A stretch of 64,000 nucleotides of DNA from Huntiella abstrusa. Taxonomy: Eukaryota; Ascomycota; Sordariomycetes; Microascales; Ceratocystidaceae. Location: assembly GCA_025685495.1 (NCBI GenBank), contig JAJNMT010000131.1, forward strand, positions 1,426,001 to 1,490,000, in the 5' to 3' direction. Both the position numbers and the translations under genes were made by a program. The notes beneath the pieces were generated by a model. That model ran no database searches, was not told where the DNA came from, and worked only from the letters and a program-made list of their open reading frames with translations. Shown here one piece after another: positions 21,484-31,845 of the stretch; the stretch's first letter is position 1, and the number at the start of each line of letters is the position of its first letter.

Positions 21484-22756
21484 TCAAGACAGTTCAGAAT
21501 CCGCAGACTCGTCAGCACCCTTCTGGTTAATTCCGTGGTAGTTGTAAGCACCTTCGCCTTTGTGTTCCGGGGCAGCTTTTTCGCCAGCAATCGCCGTAAT
21601 GGGCGCATCACCAGAAGCCAGGGGTGGCATAGGCTTGGCCTTGTTGGGCATAGAATGAGCCATTTTGGTGGGCATCTGAATTGCATTGCTCTTCCCAGAG
21701 ATATTTTTGAAGTTCTTCTGGGTAAAGGGCTTCTTGAACACGGGTCTCTTGGGCACAGGTCTCTTGCTAATAGGTTTCTTGGTAACAGGCTTCTTGGTAA
21801 TGGGCGTCTTAGCAGAGGCCACGGTAGTAGGCTTCTTGGCTTGGGTCTTCTTGTCGGAATTCTTCAAGACGGGCTGCTTAGCAACTGGCTTGCTAACCTT
21901 TTTCGGGACGGAAGCAGGACGAGGGATCACATTCTATTCTGAAAAGGGTAGTGTCATGTCAGCACCAGATCGCAGTTATACACACTCAAGCGCGGCAGGA
22001 CTTACTATGATCCTCTCCGAAGCCAGGCATGTGAGTGCGGTGGAAGTTTCCGCAAGCAATACGGTTGCTATCCTTGTCGTGAACCACAAAACTGCGATCA
22101 CCGAAGAAGGCGGTGTTGCCAGGGACGGTGCTGAGATAGACATCAACGAAGCTGGCATGATGTGTTAGTACTTTATAGTAGTAGTTGGTCAGCGGAATAC
22201 ATACTCTTTCTTGTTGTTGGCGTGGGTAAGGGTTCCCCACTTGCCAGAAAGATCCCCAAGCTCGCAGGTTTGAGGCAGAGTGGAATCGCAAGCGGGCTTA
22301 CTACCGCGCTTGTAGGGATCAAGGTGGCCACCGGTGCTCATGCAGTCCCCAGTGTCATTAACGGGGCGCTCATGGATGTGGTAGGCTAGAACATGTAAAA
22401 AACAACATATTAGCAAATGGCTTTGAACATCTTGTTACATGTGATAACATACCGAAGGGTCCCTTGCTAGGATCCAACCAGTCAATGTTCAAGTGGAAGA
22501 TGGTACCCCAACCAGAAGGGTCAGAATAGGCCTCGATTCTTCCATTGACATTGCCGTTGAGACGGGCCAGGTACGCAAGACCTGGCTGGTTAGTGAAGAT
22601 CTCGGTAGAGTTGGTGCTTCCGGCAGCCGCTTCACCTCTGGCGATGTTGACACCAGCGGCATGGCTACCCTTGGGAAGGTGGGGGATGTTGCGAGCCTCC
22701 GTCAAAGCGGGGAGGGCACTCGCAAGAGCAAGCAGAGTAGACAAGGTGAACTGCAT
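21484..22756 (-). CDS. Secreted Cu-only superoxide dismutase-like protein with basic repeat tail
   Basis: Proposed minus-strand exons are 22756-22453, 22385-22205, 22151-22006 and 21884-21484, about 343 aa. The first two introns are clear (GTATGT donors, TAG/CAG acceptors). A signal peptide (MQFTLSTLLALASALPALTEA) precedes a Cu/Zn-SOD fold with copper-ligand motifs AYHIHE (H104, H106), GGHLDPY (H122) and SFVVHDKDS (H186), and the C116/C195 pair expected for the disulphide. VVH runs straight into NRIACG, so the electrostatic loop is absent, as in fungal extracellular Cu-only SODs (Sod5 type) that turn superoxide into peroxide at the cell surface. The last exon gives a Lys/Pro tail with pentapeptides ITKKP-VTKKP-ISKRP-VPKRP. 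Exon 4 uses a CAG acceptor at 21886-21884; nearer acceptors would end the protein within about 14 residues, so the tail junction is tentative. Confidence 0.78.
21722..21811 (-). repeat. 15-bp coding repeat encoding (I/V)xK(K/R)P pentapeptides
   Basis: On the minus strand about five 15-nt units of the form ATTACCAAGAAGCCT repeat in the SOD tail. Changes among units keep Lys/Arg at positions 3-4 and Pro at position 5 (AAG/AGA, CCT/CCC), which argues that the unit is read as protein in this frame. Confidence 0.65.
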
Positions 22757-23903
22757 GATTACAATATTATAGGCGATAGATGTATATGGACAATAGAATT
22801 AATGAAAGAATGGTGATGATGAAGATTAAGATAAACTTGGCGATCCAGTTGACCGATGAAGATAAAAGGTTGAAATGGACGAAAGAAAATGGGGAATCGG
22901 GAAGATTATATGGTAGCGAGGCTTGCAGCTGAGTACCATGCAGGGGAAAACAAGGAATCAGGCGTAGCTACCAACGTCAAAGAACTTTGTGCAGTCGCGC
23001 AGCCCAATTCTGGCGATACCCTGTATCCCCAATAAAGTACAGCAGTAACCACACTTATCTGTTCCTACCCGCCCCAACAATATTGACTAGAATGGAAACT
23101 TCTCTGCACATCTCACCTTGACCTGCCGCTTGAATATTAAAAATAGCCCGTCGGTGACTTCCCACTACATGACAAATGCCGAAAAGCGAGGTTCTTACTG
23201 AGATTCTCACATCCCTAGCGTCTCTTTGATAATTCCGATGGTCTTACACACCTAAATCTACAGCTCAGACTTCCTCTCGGCTCCAACCTTGACAATACAG
23301 CCTCCCTGTGATGGTCTTTTTGATTCAATACCAGAATGAGGCGAATAGACAAACACAAATTCACCGGATACATCCCGACGTTGCAGCCAGCTGTATATGG
23401 TGCATATGCTTCCGCTCTACGTGACTCTGTCGAATACTAGTTGTCGTGGAAACATCACCCCGGGATCCATGTAACACAGAATTCACGGGAATGCACAGCG
23501 CTTTTAATTCAACACAGTAGCACAAGCTTGAATCGGCCTTGGCTCACTCCAAAATATAGGCCTTTCACACACTTTTCGTGCCGTGCTGAATCTACAATTA
23601 GAAACTTATATTTGCCAAGCGAGGACATGGGACTCCGAGGGAAACAAGTGCGACCAAGGGATATTTATAAAAAATCAAACAATGTCAAGACATTCCAAAT
23701 CAATAGCGGGGTATATAAAGGCAGATCACAAGGTTAAATCAAGGATTAAGTAGAACAATAGACAATTTTTATTTTGGATTAAGATTATTAATCGACACCT
23801 GGATGATCCATGGAGAGAAATCTTCAATTCGAACAACACTTCTCAGAAAGACATCCATCATTCATCGTGTCAAATGCATATGTTTTTTTGTATGATGGCA
23901 AGT
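22757..23903. other. Intergenic between SOD and sedolisin genes
   Basis: This holds the SOD promoter (minus strand) and the sedolisin 3' region. No gene is seen. A TATATAAAG sequence on the + strand near 23711 has no + strand gene after it. Confidence 0.5.
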
Positions 23904-25754
23904 TTAAGCCAGGTTGAGGAACGCCTGTTCCAGCTTGTAGTAGTCACCTGGAATGCCAAGACCGGTAACTGCATCGTAACCGGCCTTGGCAGGCCAGCCA
24001 CTGAACTGAGTACCGTCCCAGACACAGCCGTCAGAAGTACCGACAGTTACATCAGTCAGGGCCGCGGAAATCTCACTGGAGTAGAGAGCCTGGTTCAAGA
24101 AACCGATTGGCTTCTTACCAGCCTTGGCACGCGCTTGGTTGATGCGGGTGATGACAGCGGCGAATAAGGGGGTCGAAGCACTGGTTCCGTAAACAGTCCC
24201 CTCAAAGCCGCCACTGTTGATCAAGAATTCAGACCCAATGGCAGCAACATCAGGCATAGCACGGCCGGAGGCATTGTAGTAACCATCGAGAAGACCGTTC
24301 AAAGAAGAGATGTAGCTAGTAGCAGCACTCTCCTGCCAATCAGGACGAGAGAATAGACGACTGAAACCACCAGTAGAAAAGTCAGCTGCAGTAGGGGTCT
24401 CAACGTTCTCCAAGGCACCAACAGAAGTAGCCCATGGGCAGGACCCGGGGAAAGAGGTGGTGGTGGTCTTAGTCTTGAGGCCGTCGTTGGTCAAGCAGTT
24501 TCCAGCGCGAACACCCCGAGAACCACCATCTCCAGAAGCGAACAAAACCGAGACACCACGGGCAGTGACAGAAGCAATGAGGTCGCAAACCTTGTAAGCG
24601 TAGGCAGTAGGAACGGATTTCTCATCATCGGCGTATGAAATAGAGATAACCGATGGGAGAGTCTCCTCGTCCATGGCAAGGAGAGCCTCAAAGAACTCAA
24701 GGTAGGGCTCGTTCTCGGAGTCGGCGACAGTCTTATTGTTTCCGTTATCGTCAATTTCGACGCCACGACCACCGGTAGACAGGTAAGAGACAGAAGCAGG
24801 GTAGGCCAGAGGAATGGCATACTGCACATCCAAAGAAGCCTCACCACCCGCGTTTCTCTCGCTTTGATCATCGATACCACCGTTGATCAACTGGAAGGTG
24901 ATGTTGTACAAGGAGTCGGGAAGATCAGGCTGCTGCTCCGCTAAGAAGTCACCAAGATCCTTGTTTGTGGGGTATTGCTCAAGGAAGCCGGCAACACCAA
25001 GATGGGCAGCAGAAGTGGTATCGTCGGGGACAGTGATGTTGTAAAGCTCACGGAGACAGCCAGGGGTGACCTCAAGGTAGCAAGGGTAGGAATTAGCAGC
25101 GAGAGTCTGAACCTTGGTGTTGTGGACGTCTTTGTCTGTGCCCAAGAACATGGCACGCTTCTTTTGAGACTTGACAAGCGACTCAAAGTCAGAGCGGCGC
25201 TGAGAAGAGGAAGCCGGGGTCATAAAGTTGGTGATGGGATGAACAAAGTCGACATGGCGAGCGACATGCTCGGGAAGGGAGTACTCGCGAGCACGAAGAC
25301 TCTTGGTCTCATCATTGAAAGAGTAGACGTTGATATCGGCATCAAGGAGAAGACGAGCTTGCTCAACAGTGGTGGTAGCATGAACCCAATCGTTACGGGT
25401 TTCAATGGAGCTAGCAGACACACCAGACTCAGACAACCAGCGACGGACAGCCTCAACACGGTCTTCAGGGGCAGTGCGGAGAGCGTGAACTTCCGAGGCA
25501 GAGAGATGGGAAGCGTATCTAGGGCTGTTCACATTGGTAGTGTCGAGGATATGGCGCTTCAAGGTCTCCATCTGCTCATTGTTGCGGAGAGAAAAAGAAA
25601 GCTTGATCTGGGAAGAGTCGGCAGCAGGGCCGCTGATAGACCAACCAGCAGGGAGCTCTGGGACGTGTTCAACGGTACGACGAGAAGAGGAAGGAAGGGC
25701 GTTCACTAGCGTGGCAGCGCCAGCCAACAAGGTAAGAACAGAGGAGACAGACAT
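23904..25754 (-). CDS. Sedolisin-family (S53) serine-carboxyl peptidase, tripeptidyl-peptidase-like
   Basis: One uninterrupted frame of 616 aa starts at the ATG at 25754; the frame stays open 37 codons upstream, but only this ATG is followed by a good signal peptide (MSVSSVLTLLAGAATLVNALP). A pro-domain of the kumamolisin/TPP1 type covers roughly residues 30-190 and would be removed at acid pH. The catalytic domain shows GGEASLDVQYA (Glu305 and Asp309 of the triad), LFASGDGG (oxyanion Asp409), VYGTSASTP (nucleophile Ser525), and a calcium-site end DAVTGLGIPG. Such secreted enzymes cleave tripeptides from protein N-termini in acidic surroundings. NxS/T glycosylation sites are present. It lies upstream of, and in tandem with, the secreted SOD. 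Its leader is the unusual GATGC-repeat tract. Confidence 0.95.
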   Translation of the reverse strand: MSVSSVLTLLAGAATLVNALPSSSRRTVEHVPELPAGWSISGPAADSSQIKLSFSLRNNEQMETLKRHILDTTNVNSPRYASHLSASEVHALRTAPEDRVEAVRRWLSESGVSASSIETRNDWVHATTTVEQARLLLDADINVYSFNDETKSLRAREYSLPEHVARHVDFVHPITNFMTPASSSQRRSDFESLVKSQKKRAMFLGTDKDVHNTKVQTLAANSYPCYLEVTPGCLRELYNITVPDDTTSAAHLGVAGFLEQYPTNKDLGDFLAEQQPDLPDSLYNITFQLINGGIDDQSERNAGGEASLDVQYAIPLAYPASVSYLSTGGRGVEIDDNGNNKTVADSENEPYLEFFEALLAMDEETLPSVISISYADDEKSVPTAYAYKVCDLIASVTARGVSVLFASGDGGSRGVRAGNCLTNDGLKTKTTTTSFPGSCPWATSVGALENVETPTAADFSTGGFSRLFSRPDWQESAATSYISSLNGLLDGYYNASGRAMPDVAAIGSEFLINSGGFEGTVYGTSASTPLFAAVITRINQARAKAGKKPIGFLNQALYSSEISAALTDVTVGTSDGCVWDGTQFSGWPAKAGYDAVTGLGIPGDYYKLEQAFLNLA

Positions 25755-27246
25755 GATGAAGTGAAATGCGAAGAGATGCAAGTATGGTGAATGCAAAATG
25801 CAGAATGAGGCAACGCCGATGAATGATGAAGGCGATGAGGAATGCAAAAAATGTAGAAGATGCAAAAGATGCGGATGATGAGCCTTATGTAGAAAATGCT
25901 TCTGGTGTGATGCAAGAGGAAGGATGCAGGGATATGCAATGGTAATGGGTAATAAGATGCCAAAAATGATGTAAAGTATGTGTACAGATGCAACAATGCT
26001 GTGAAATGTGAATGGGCTGGTAGATGGTTACCAGTATGAATGATTGGATGCAACGGGGGTGTATGCAAAATTGTGATGCGAATGGTGATGATAGGATGCA
26101 GTATGCAGAGAATTTGGACGGATGTCAATGCCAGGATGTGATATGCGAATGATAAGATGCAATGATCAAATGTAGTAGGTGGATAATGCAAAGTAAATGA
26201 TATAAATGATAAGATGCAGTATGTATGCAATTGCTATAAATGGTGATGCTAAGATGCAGAGAAAAAGTGGAATGCTTAGATGACTGGGGTATTGATGATG
26301 ATGACAAAGATGCAGTATGCCAATGCTATAGATGATGTAGATGGTGATGCTCAGATGCAAAGATGCAGATGATGAAATGTTTGAATGATGGGGGTATAGA
26401 TGACGAGATGCAGTATATTGATGCTGATGTTGATGCAAAGATGCCAATGCAGATAGTGGTGATGATGCAAAGATGCTAATGATGCAGATGCCAATGCTAA
26501 GATGCTGATGATGCTGATGCTGATGATGATGAGGATGCAAAGATGTCAATGCTAGAATGCAGTAGATGTAAATGCAAATGAAGATGATGCTAGGATGCTG
26601 AGATGCTGCGATGCAACAGATGCCAATGCTAGAATGCTAAGATGCTGAGATGCGATAGATGACAATGCTGGGATGCTAAGATGCCGAGATGCTAATGATG
26701 CAGATGCCAATGCAAAGATGCTTATAATGCTAATGGTGCAGATGCTTGAATGCTGATGCTAAAATGCCTGTGGTGCTGATGCAGATGCAGATGCAAAGAT
26801 GCTTATGATGCAAATGTGGATGCCAAAATGCTCATGATGATGTGGATGCAGATGCCAATGCTAAGATGCAGATGCCATGATGCTAATGATGTGGATGTAG
26901 ATGCCAAAATGCAGGTAATGTGTGAATGCAAATGCTAAGATTCCATGTCCAAATGAGGTAGATGCCAATGATACGATGCAAAGATGTGAATGATGATGCA
27001 ATGAAAATGCCAAATGCGGTAATGGTAGTGATGTGTTTGTCCGATGACAGTGATGTTTGTGACTGAGCGTCAAATGCTAAAATGCAAAAATGATGATGAA
27101 TGTATGTGAATGAATGCAGAAGGAGATATGCTTTGACAATGAAGTAGTAGATGAAGGATGTCCAATGGTAGAGAAGTGTTGAATTGAAGTTGAGTGATGG
27201 AGAAGAAGAAACAATACACAACTTTGAACGAGAACTAGTCCTCATC
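25755..27246 (-). promoter_or_regulatory. Probable 1.4-kb repeat-built 5' leader of sedolisin gene
   Basis: A TATA-like GATATAAA on the minus strand (27254-27247) precedes a CT-rich stretch (27240-27130), then about 1.36 kb of GCATC-rich sequence up to the coding ATG. On the gene strand I count only three AUGs in the whole interval (complements of CAT at 26833, 26876 and 26944) and none in the last 1,078 nt before the start. No GTANGT donor that would remove it as an intron was noticed. That it is transcribed is inference. Confidence 0.5.
25766..27128. repeat. Degenerate GATGC/AATGC tract
   Basis: A hand count gives about 100 ATGC tetramers on the + strand in roughly 1.36 kb, mostly as GATGC or AATGC with variable 1-8 nt spacers (AAA, AG, CTA, TGAT); the densest part is 26400-26900. 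It is not a fixed-period satellite but a degenerate short-word array. CAT (the complement of ATG) is almost absent on the same strand, so the array is strongly strand-asymmetric. Confidence 0.85.
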
Positions 27247-27254
27247 TTTATATC
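27247..27254 (-). promoter_or_regulatory. TATA-like element upstream of sedolisin leader
   Basis: GATATAAA on the minus strand is followed by a pyrimidine-rich zone on that strand. It is a plausible core promoter for the sedolisin gene, implying a leader of nearly 1.5 kb. A nearer initiation site inside the repeat tract is also possible. Confidence 0.4.
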
Positions 27255-30124
27255 AAGTTCCGCCTCCTAACTCCGGCATGAGATATACCGTCATGGCAAC
27301 AAGCTACATCAACAGTCATGCAATAACCACGGTTGAGCGTTCCACCTTGCAGCAACCTCTTGGCAAAGCGTGATAATTCAACTACCATAAGGACATATCC
27401 CAAGCTTGGCGATACTCAGAGTGGAAGGCGATTACAATCGTCCGGTTCGTCTACTTTCCCCTGTCCCGCAGCTAAACAAGGTTTCCGGTGGAGAAAATCT
27501 TTGCGGCCCGTCGCCATACCCATGTCAAATGTGGTGGGGAATCTTTGTCTAGGACCTAATCCGGCCAGTGCCCTTTTGCATCCCCGGCCGCCCAGACCAC
27601 CAAGCGACTCGGAAGTTGCATTGAGGATTCTCCTTCCGTTCTGGGGACTGGAAACTTCCCGTTGCCTCTTGACCATCATGTGGTTTCCGGTGTTGCCTAT
27701 CAACAAATTTGCTCATTCTCAACTTAGAGTCGTCCAACTTATGGAAACATGAATCCTTCCCTTGGTGATTGCATCGGACAAGTGCGGGTTGTTTGACACA
27801 ATCAGGGGCCCCCATTCAAGGGCTTATTTTGACCATGTCTTAATGTCTTCTGGTCCGGTTTGACGAATACCGTATTCCGATACTGCCTCCCTCCATCTAT
27901 GTCGTGTCCCCATACTCCTGCATCTCAGTACCCAGCGACGCTCGTTTGTCGCCCCTGTATATCGTGTTCTGTTTACCTGTAACCACAAAAAAGCCTCAAT
28001 TGCCATCAACTGGCAGCCTCAGTTTCCACGATGCATGGCTGTTTTGTTTTGCTATCCGCCAGCTAGAATTACCAATGCTGTAAACAGAAGGAGATTCCCA
28101 GCCCACCGCCACATTGACCATACGGACATGTCTAAATTCAGAAGCTGTCTTGCGACCCCCTGCATCTGCACAACTCCACTATCCCGTAAAGAACAACAGC
28201 CCCGTGCCAGCGCATGATACCGTATCCATTGGCTACGAGGTAATTTAGCAGCGGAGAGTTGAGCGCTCGAAATCCGGAAAACGGCGATCTCGGTCGCGGG
28301 GTCGTTCGTATGGCTATAGTTACATTCGCTATCACACCTGCTTAATATGGGGGGGCTGAAGGAGCTTCGGTCTGCCGAAGGATGCATACTGGCTGTGGCT
28401 ACTGGTTCTTTTACGGAGGCTGGTAAAAAGTCCCATCGGGTTATCACGGTGACATGAAAGGACCTCGCTTTGAAGGCCAAGCTCAGCGATCGACGGACAG
28501 AATGACGTTTGCGGAATCTCTCGGACATGATGTTGGCATTGGGCAGTTCGTTGTAACAGCGATAGCCCATGGCTCGCCAAAAGATCAGCTCCCGGAGCCC
28601 GAACCTAAAATGAAGGCAAAAGCTCTGGCCGTTTTCACGCTTAAGCTAGGCGATAGTGTAGTGAATTGTGTATGACGTCATAATAGTTGTGACATGCTGT
28701 TAGGCAGCACAACTTCCCATTGTCCTTTGTTATGTTCAGAAGAACCTATTTTGTCCCCAATTTGCGTCTTACACATGTTATTTCCTGATTTGGGGGGATG
28801 TCATCGGTATCTGCCGGACAAAGGTTCGGTTAAGCAGCCAAGCCCCTTGGCATCAATTAACCCTATCAGTGACCATGTTATTAAAGTATCGAACTTTTGT
28901 GGATTCACGTTGAATGATAGGAAGTTGTTTTCAATAATTCAGATTCGGCAACACTAACTGTACAGGGAAGGTAAGATGTACGCGTGCGAGGAGAGAGCCA
29001 ATGATTGATGGCATATGTGGTTGATGAAGCCCAAATGGTGCCTGTTCATCAGAAGTAGTGTTTGATTGTGGATGAGTTTATAGACGACGGATCTACGAGC
29101 AGTTCATACTGACTAAAGGACTTTGAACTCCGATTATCAGAAACAGAAAGGGACGACCACCTTCTGGCAGGTCGACGAAGGCCGTTTTCCGCACAACTCG
29201 TGAACTAGCAGAGACCTAAATCTGGCCTAAGCGTGCTGCGCAGGTGTCGACAGATGATCGTGTGTGGTGGCAACATATCAAGGCAGACAAACGTCATGCT
29301 GACTCCACACTATACAGAATCACGGAAATGAAGACAGCAGATGGCTTCTCCAAGCATTGATAATCTATTGCTATATCACTGTGTGAATAATTCTCTCCAA
29401 TTCTCATTGCACCTGAAGGTGCCCCGTCCGCGACTTTAGACGGCAGGCATAGCTGGGTTGTCGATGAAGTGATCATTGTAAACATAGGTTCAAGTCATTT
29501 CTTAGTGTTGTTTTCGTCCTCGAGAGTCTCGGCAGTTGACTGAGTGGCGATATTGATCCTTATAATCCTCTGATTGCCATTAGATTGTTATGTTGTCTCG
29601 CCGGATACTGATAGAGTTTCCAGACATTCTGTCAGAGGAGGGTCTGTAGCTATAAATCTCACTGGTTGCAAGCCCACTGTTCTGTTCTTGTTGTTATATT
29701 TTTTGACGTCCACCTAACTAGTTCTAACTGTCAATACGGCGTTCTGTTCTAGATTAAGGACCGTATGTATAGAACGGCAGCAACAGTTATAACAAATCAT
29801 CTTGTTGGTGTAGTAGTACATATGTTGATGCATCCATTTAGCTGGGCATATTGTCATTCTCATCATCATTTTGAAGCATCACACAATAGGGCTATATTTG
29901 GAAGTGCTGTTAATAATAGGGTTATAGACCCTATACGCGCACTATCGATAAGCGCATCGCTCCCGATTTGGCGAGGGAATGTTTGCTACTGGATGGCCCC
30001 TGTTACCTCGAAGCCCGGATGATCTCGAGATTTCATTGAAGAGGGTGTTACGTTGATCCCAGCCCTACTTTCGATGCGTTTTCTCCCCTTCCAGTATCGT
30101 AATATCAGTCGCATTATTACCAAA
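27255..30124. other. Intergenic, no gene accepted
   Basis: A 172-codon ATG frame on the minus strand (28570-28052) and a 139-codon frame on the plus strand (27333-27752) exist, but neither has family-like sequence, a signal peptide or clear codon structure, so both are left uncalled. The rest looks non-coding. The right end holds the guanylate kinase promoter. Confidence 0.45.
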
Positions 30125-31044
30125 ATGTCTGGTAAGTTTCTTTTCCTTGTTTTGTAGTAGTGTGTGGAAGAATACTGGGTGGTGCTTACTTGGGCTTGCA
30201 TGGTGGAGGGGCAATGACAGCAAGGTTCGCGCGGGGTATCTAAAGGTGTGAAACGTGGCGATCTGTTGTCTGGCGAGGTGGGTTGTTGGGCGTAGCGATC
30301 TTGTAGTGATTGGGGGATATTTTATGATACGGGAGACTCTTTGGAAGCTCTGAGTGTGGGTTATTATAAACTATCAAGCTAACCTATAACCCGTGTCCCA
30401 CATAGCTCCTACCGACCGTCGTCCCATTGTCATTTCCGGCCCCTCGGGTGTCGGCAAGGGTACTCTCTACAAGATGCTCTTCAACCGCCACCCCGACACC
30501 TTTGCCCTATCCGTCTCCCACACCACCCGCGGACCTCGCCCCGGTGAGGCCGACGGTGTCGACTACCACTACGTCACCAAGGAGTCCTTCATGGACCTTG
30601 TCGAGAAGGACGGCTTCATCGAGTGGTAAGTTCTCCACCCGCACAAACTTGTATCGCACGTCGTAATCTAACGGGGCATTCAAAATCAGGGCCAAGTTCG
30701 GCGATAACTGCTACGGTACCTCCAAGCAGACTATCCAGGAGCAGACCGCCAAGGGCCAGCTTGTTGTCTTGGATATCGAGATGGAGGGTGTCAAGTCGGT
30801 GAAGAAGAGCCCCATTGATGCTCGCTATGTCTTCATTGCCCCTCCATCTGAGGAGGAGCTTGAGAAGCGTCTGCGCTCGCGTGGTACTGAGACTGAGGAG
30901 AGCGTTCAGAAGCGTTTGGCTCAGGCTAAGGTTGAGCTTGAGTTCTCCAAGACTCCCGGTGTCCACGATGTCATTATTGTCAATGATGACCTGGAGAAGG
31001 CCTTCACTGAGCTGGAGGAGTTTGTTTTTGCTAAGACTGCTTAG
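30125..31044 (+). CDS. Guanylate kinase
   Basis: Exons are 30125-30131, 30406-30625 and 30690-31044, encoding 193 aa, the usual size. The first coding exon is only ATGTCTG (Met, Ser, first base of Ala), followed by a 274-nt intron with GTAAGT, a GCTAAC branch sequence and CATAG; the second intron (64 nt) splits the Trp codon of FIEWAKFG. The enzyme phosphorylates GMP to GDP with ATP. Motifs: P-loop IVISGPSGVGKGTL (about 11-24), SVSHTTRGPRPGEADGVDYHYV for GMP binding, FIEWAKFGDNCYGTS, LDIEMEGVKSVK, YVFIAPPSEEELEKRLRSRGTE (lid), and a C-terminal VHDVIIVNDDLEKAFTELEEF. It is cytosolic and essential in yeast (GUK1). It converges with the Medusa-like gene. Confidence 0.95.
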
Positions 31045-31845
31045 ATGATTAATACATACTGTATGAGTTGTAAGAGTCACATCGAGGGGATCACAAGTAT
31101 TGTTAAAAGATCACGAACATTTTTTTAATAGCGACTCAATTCATAACTATAATGATCTAGTTGACCACCCCAAAACGGTGTGATCAAATGAGCGCTTGAT
31201 GCCCTCACTTAGCCGCTGCAAAAACACAAAAAAAAAACACAGGAAATAAAACCCATAACCAGAACCGAAATATCACCAGAAAGTGATAGCACTCAATGAG
31301 GACCTTGCCCCAAAGAATAAATCTAAACTGAAGCCCGAAATCAACCGTGTACCTAAAACACCATAAAACAAACAAATGTACTAGCAGATCGTTGTTACCG
31401 ACAAGAAGAAATCGTTCACAAATGAAATCATGCCTTCCAAAAAAAAAAAAACCAAGAAAAACCAAAAGAGCTGATTAATGACACACTTGGCCATCCCCAA
31501 GAGAAAAGCATGATGATGCTGAGGCCGATATAAGGCACCCCCCAAAGAGATGACCAAGAAAAAAAGGAAAAAAAAAAAATTCACAAAATCAAAAACAAAA
31601 TGCTAAAAGACAAAGGCGCAAAACTTTAAGCGACCAATGCAAAAATAAATGGTGTAGAAAAAAATCTTCCTAAAAAGGAAGTAAAAAAAAAAAAATCAAA
31701 GTTGACAAGACTCTGGGACTGGGAACCGGAAGAAACGATGCAAAACAAGATATGGCCCAACACCAGCCATTCTGTTGAAAACACAAAGACAAAAGGCTTT
31801 GAGGGGCCCTGGAAAACCACCAGAGGATTAACTCCATACTCTCTT
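31045..31845. other. Converging 3' regions of guanylate kinase and medA-like genes
   Basis: A-rich on the + strand with several runs of 9-12 A (near 31219, 31440, 31570 and 31686), that is, T-runs on the medA sense strand. No gene. Much of it is probably the long 3' UTR of the Medusa-like gene, but this is inferred. Confidence 0.5.

Noticed and set aside
25706..26549. His/Ser-rich open frames on the minus strand in the GATGC array
   Set aside because: They are translations of the CATC-rich repeat in several frames at once, mostly without ATG, so they are low-complexity by-products rather than genes.
28052..28570. 172-codon ATG frame on the minus strand
   Set aside because: No recognisable motif, signal peptide or family-like composition, and open frames overlap on the other strand. 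A frame of this length can arise by chance in 64 kb.
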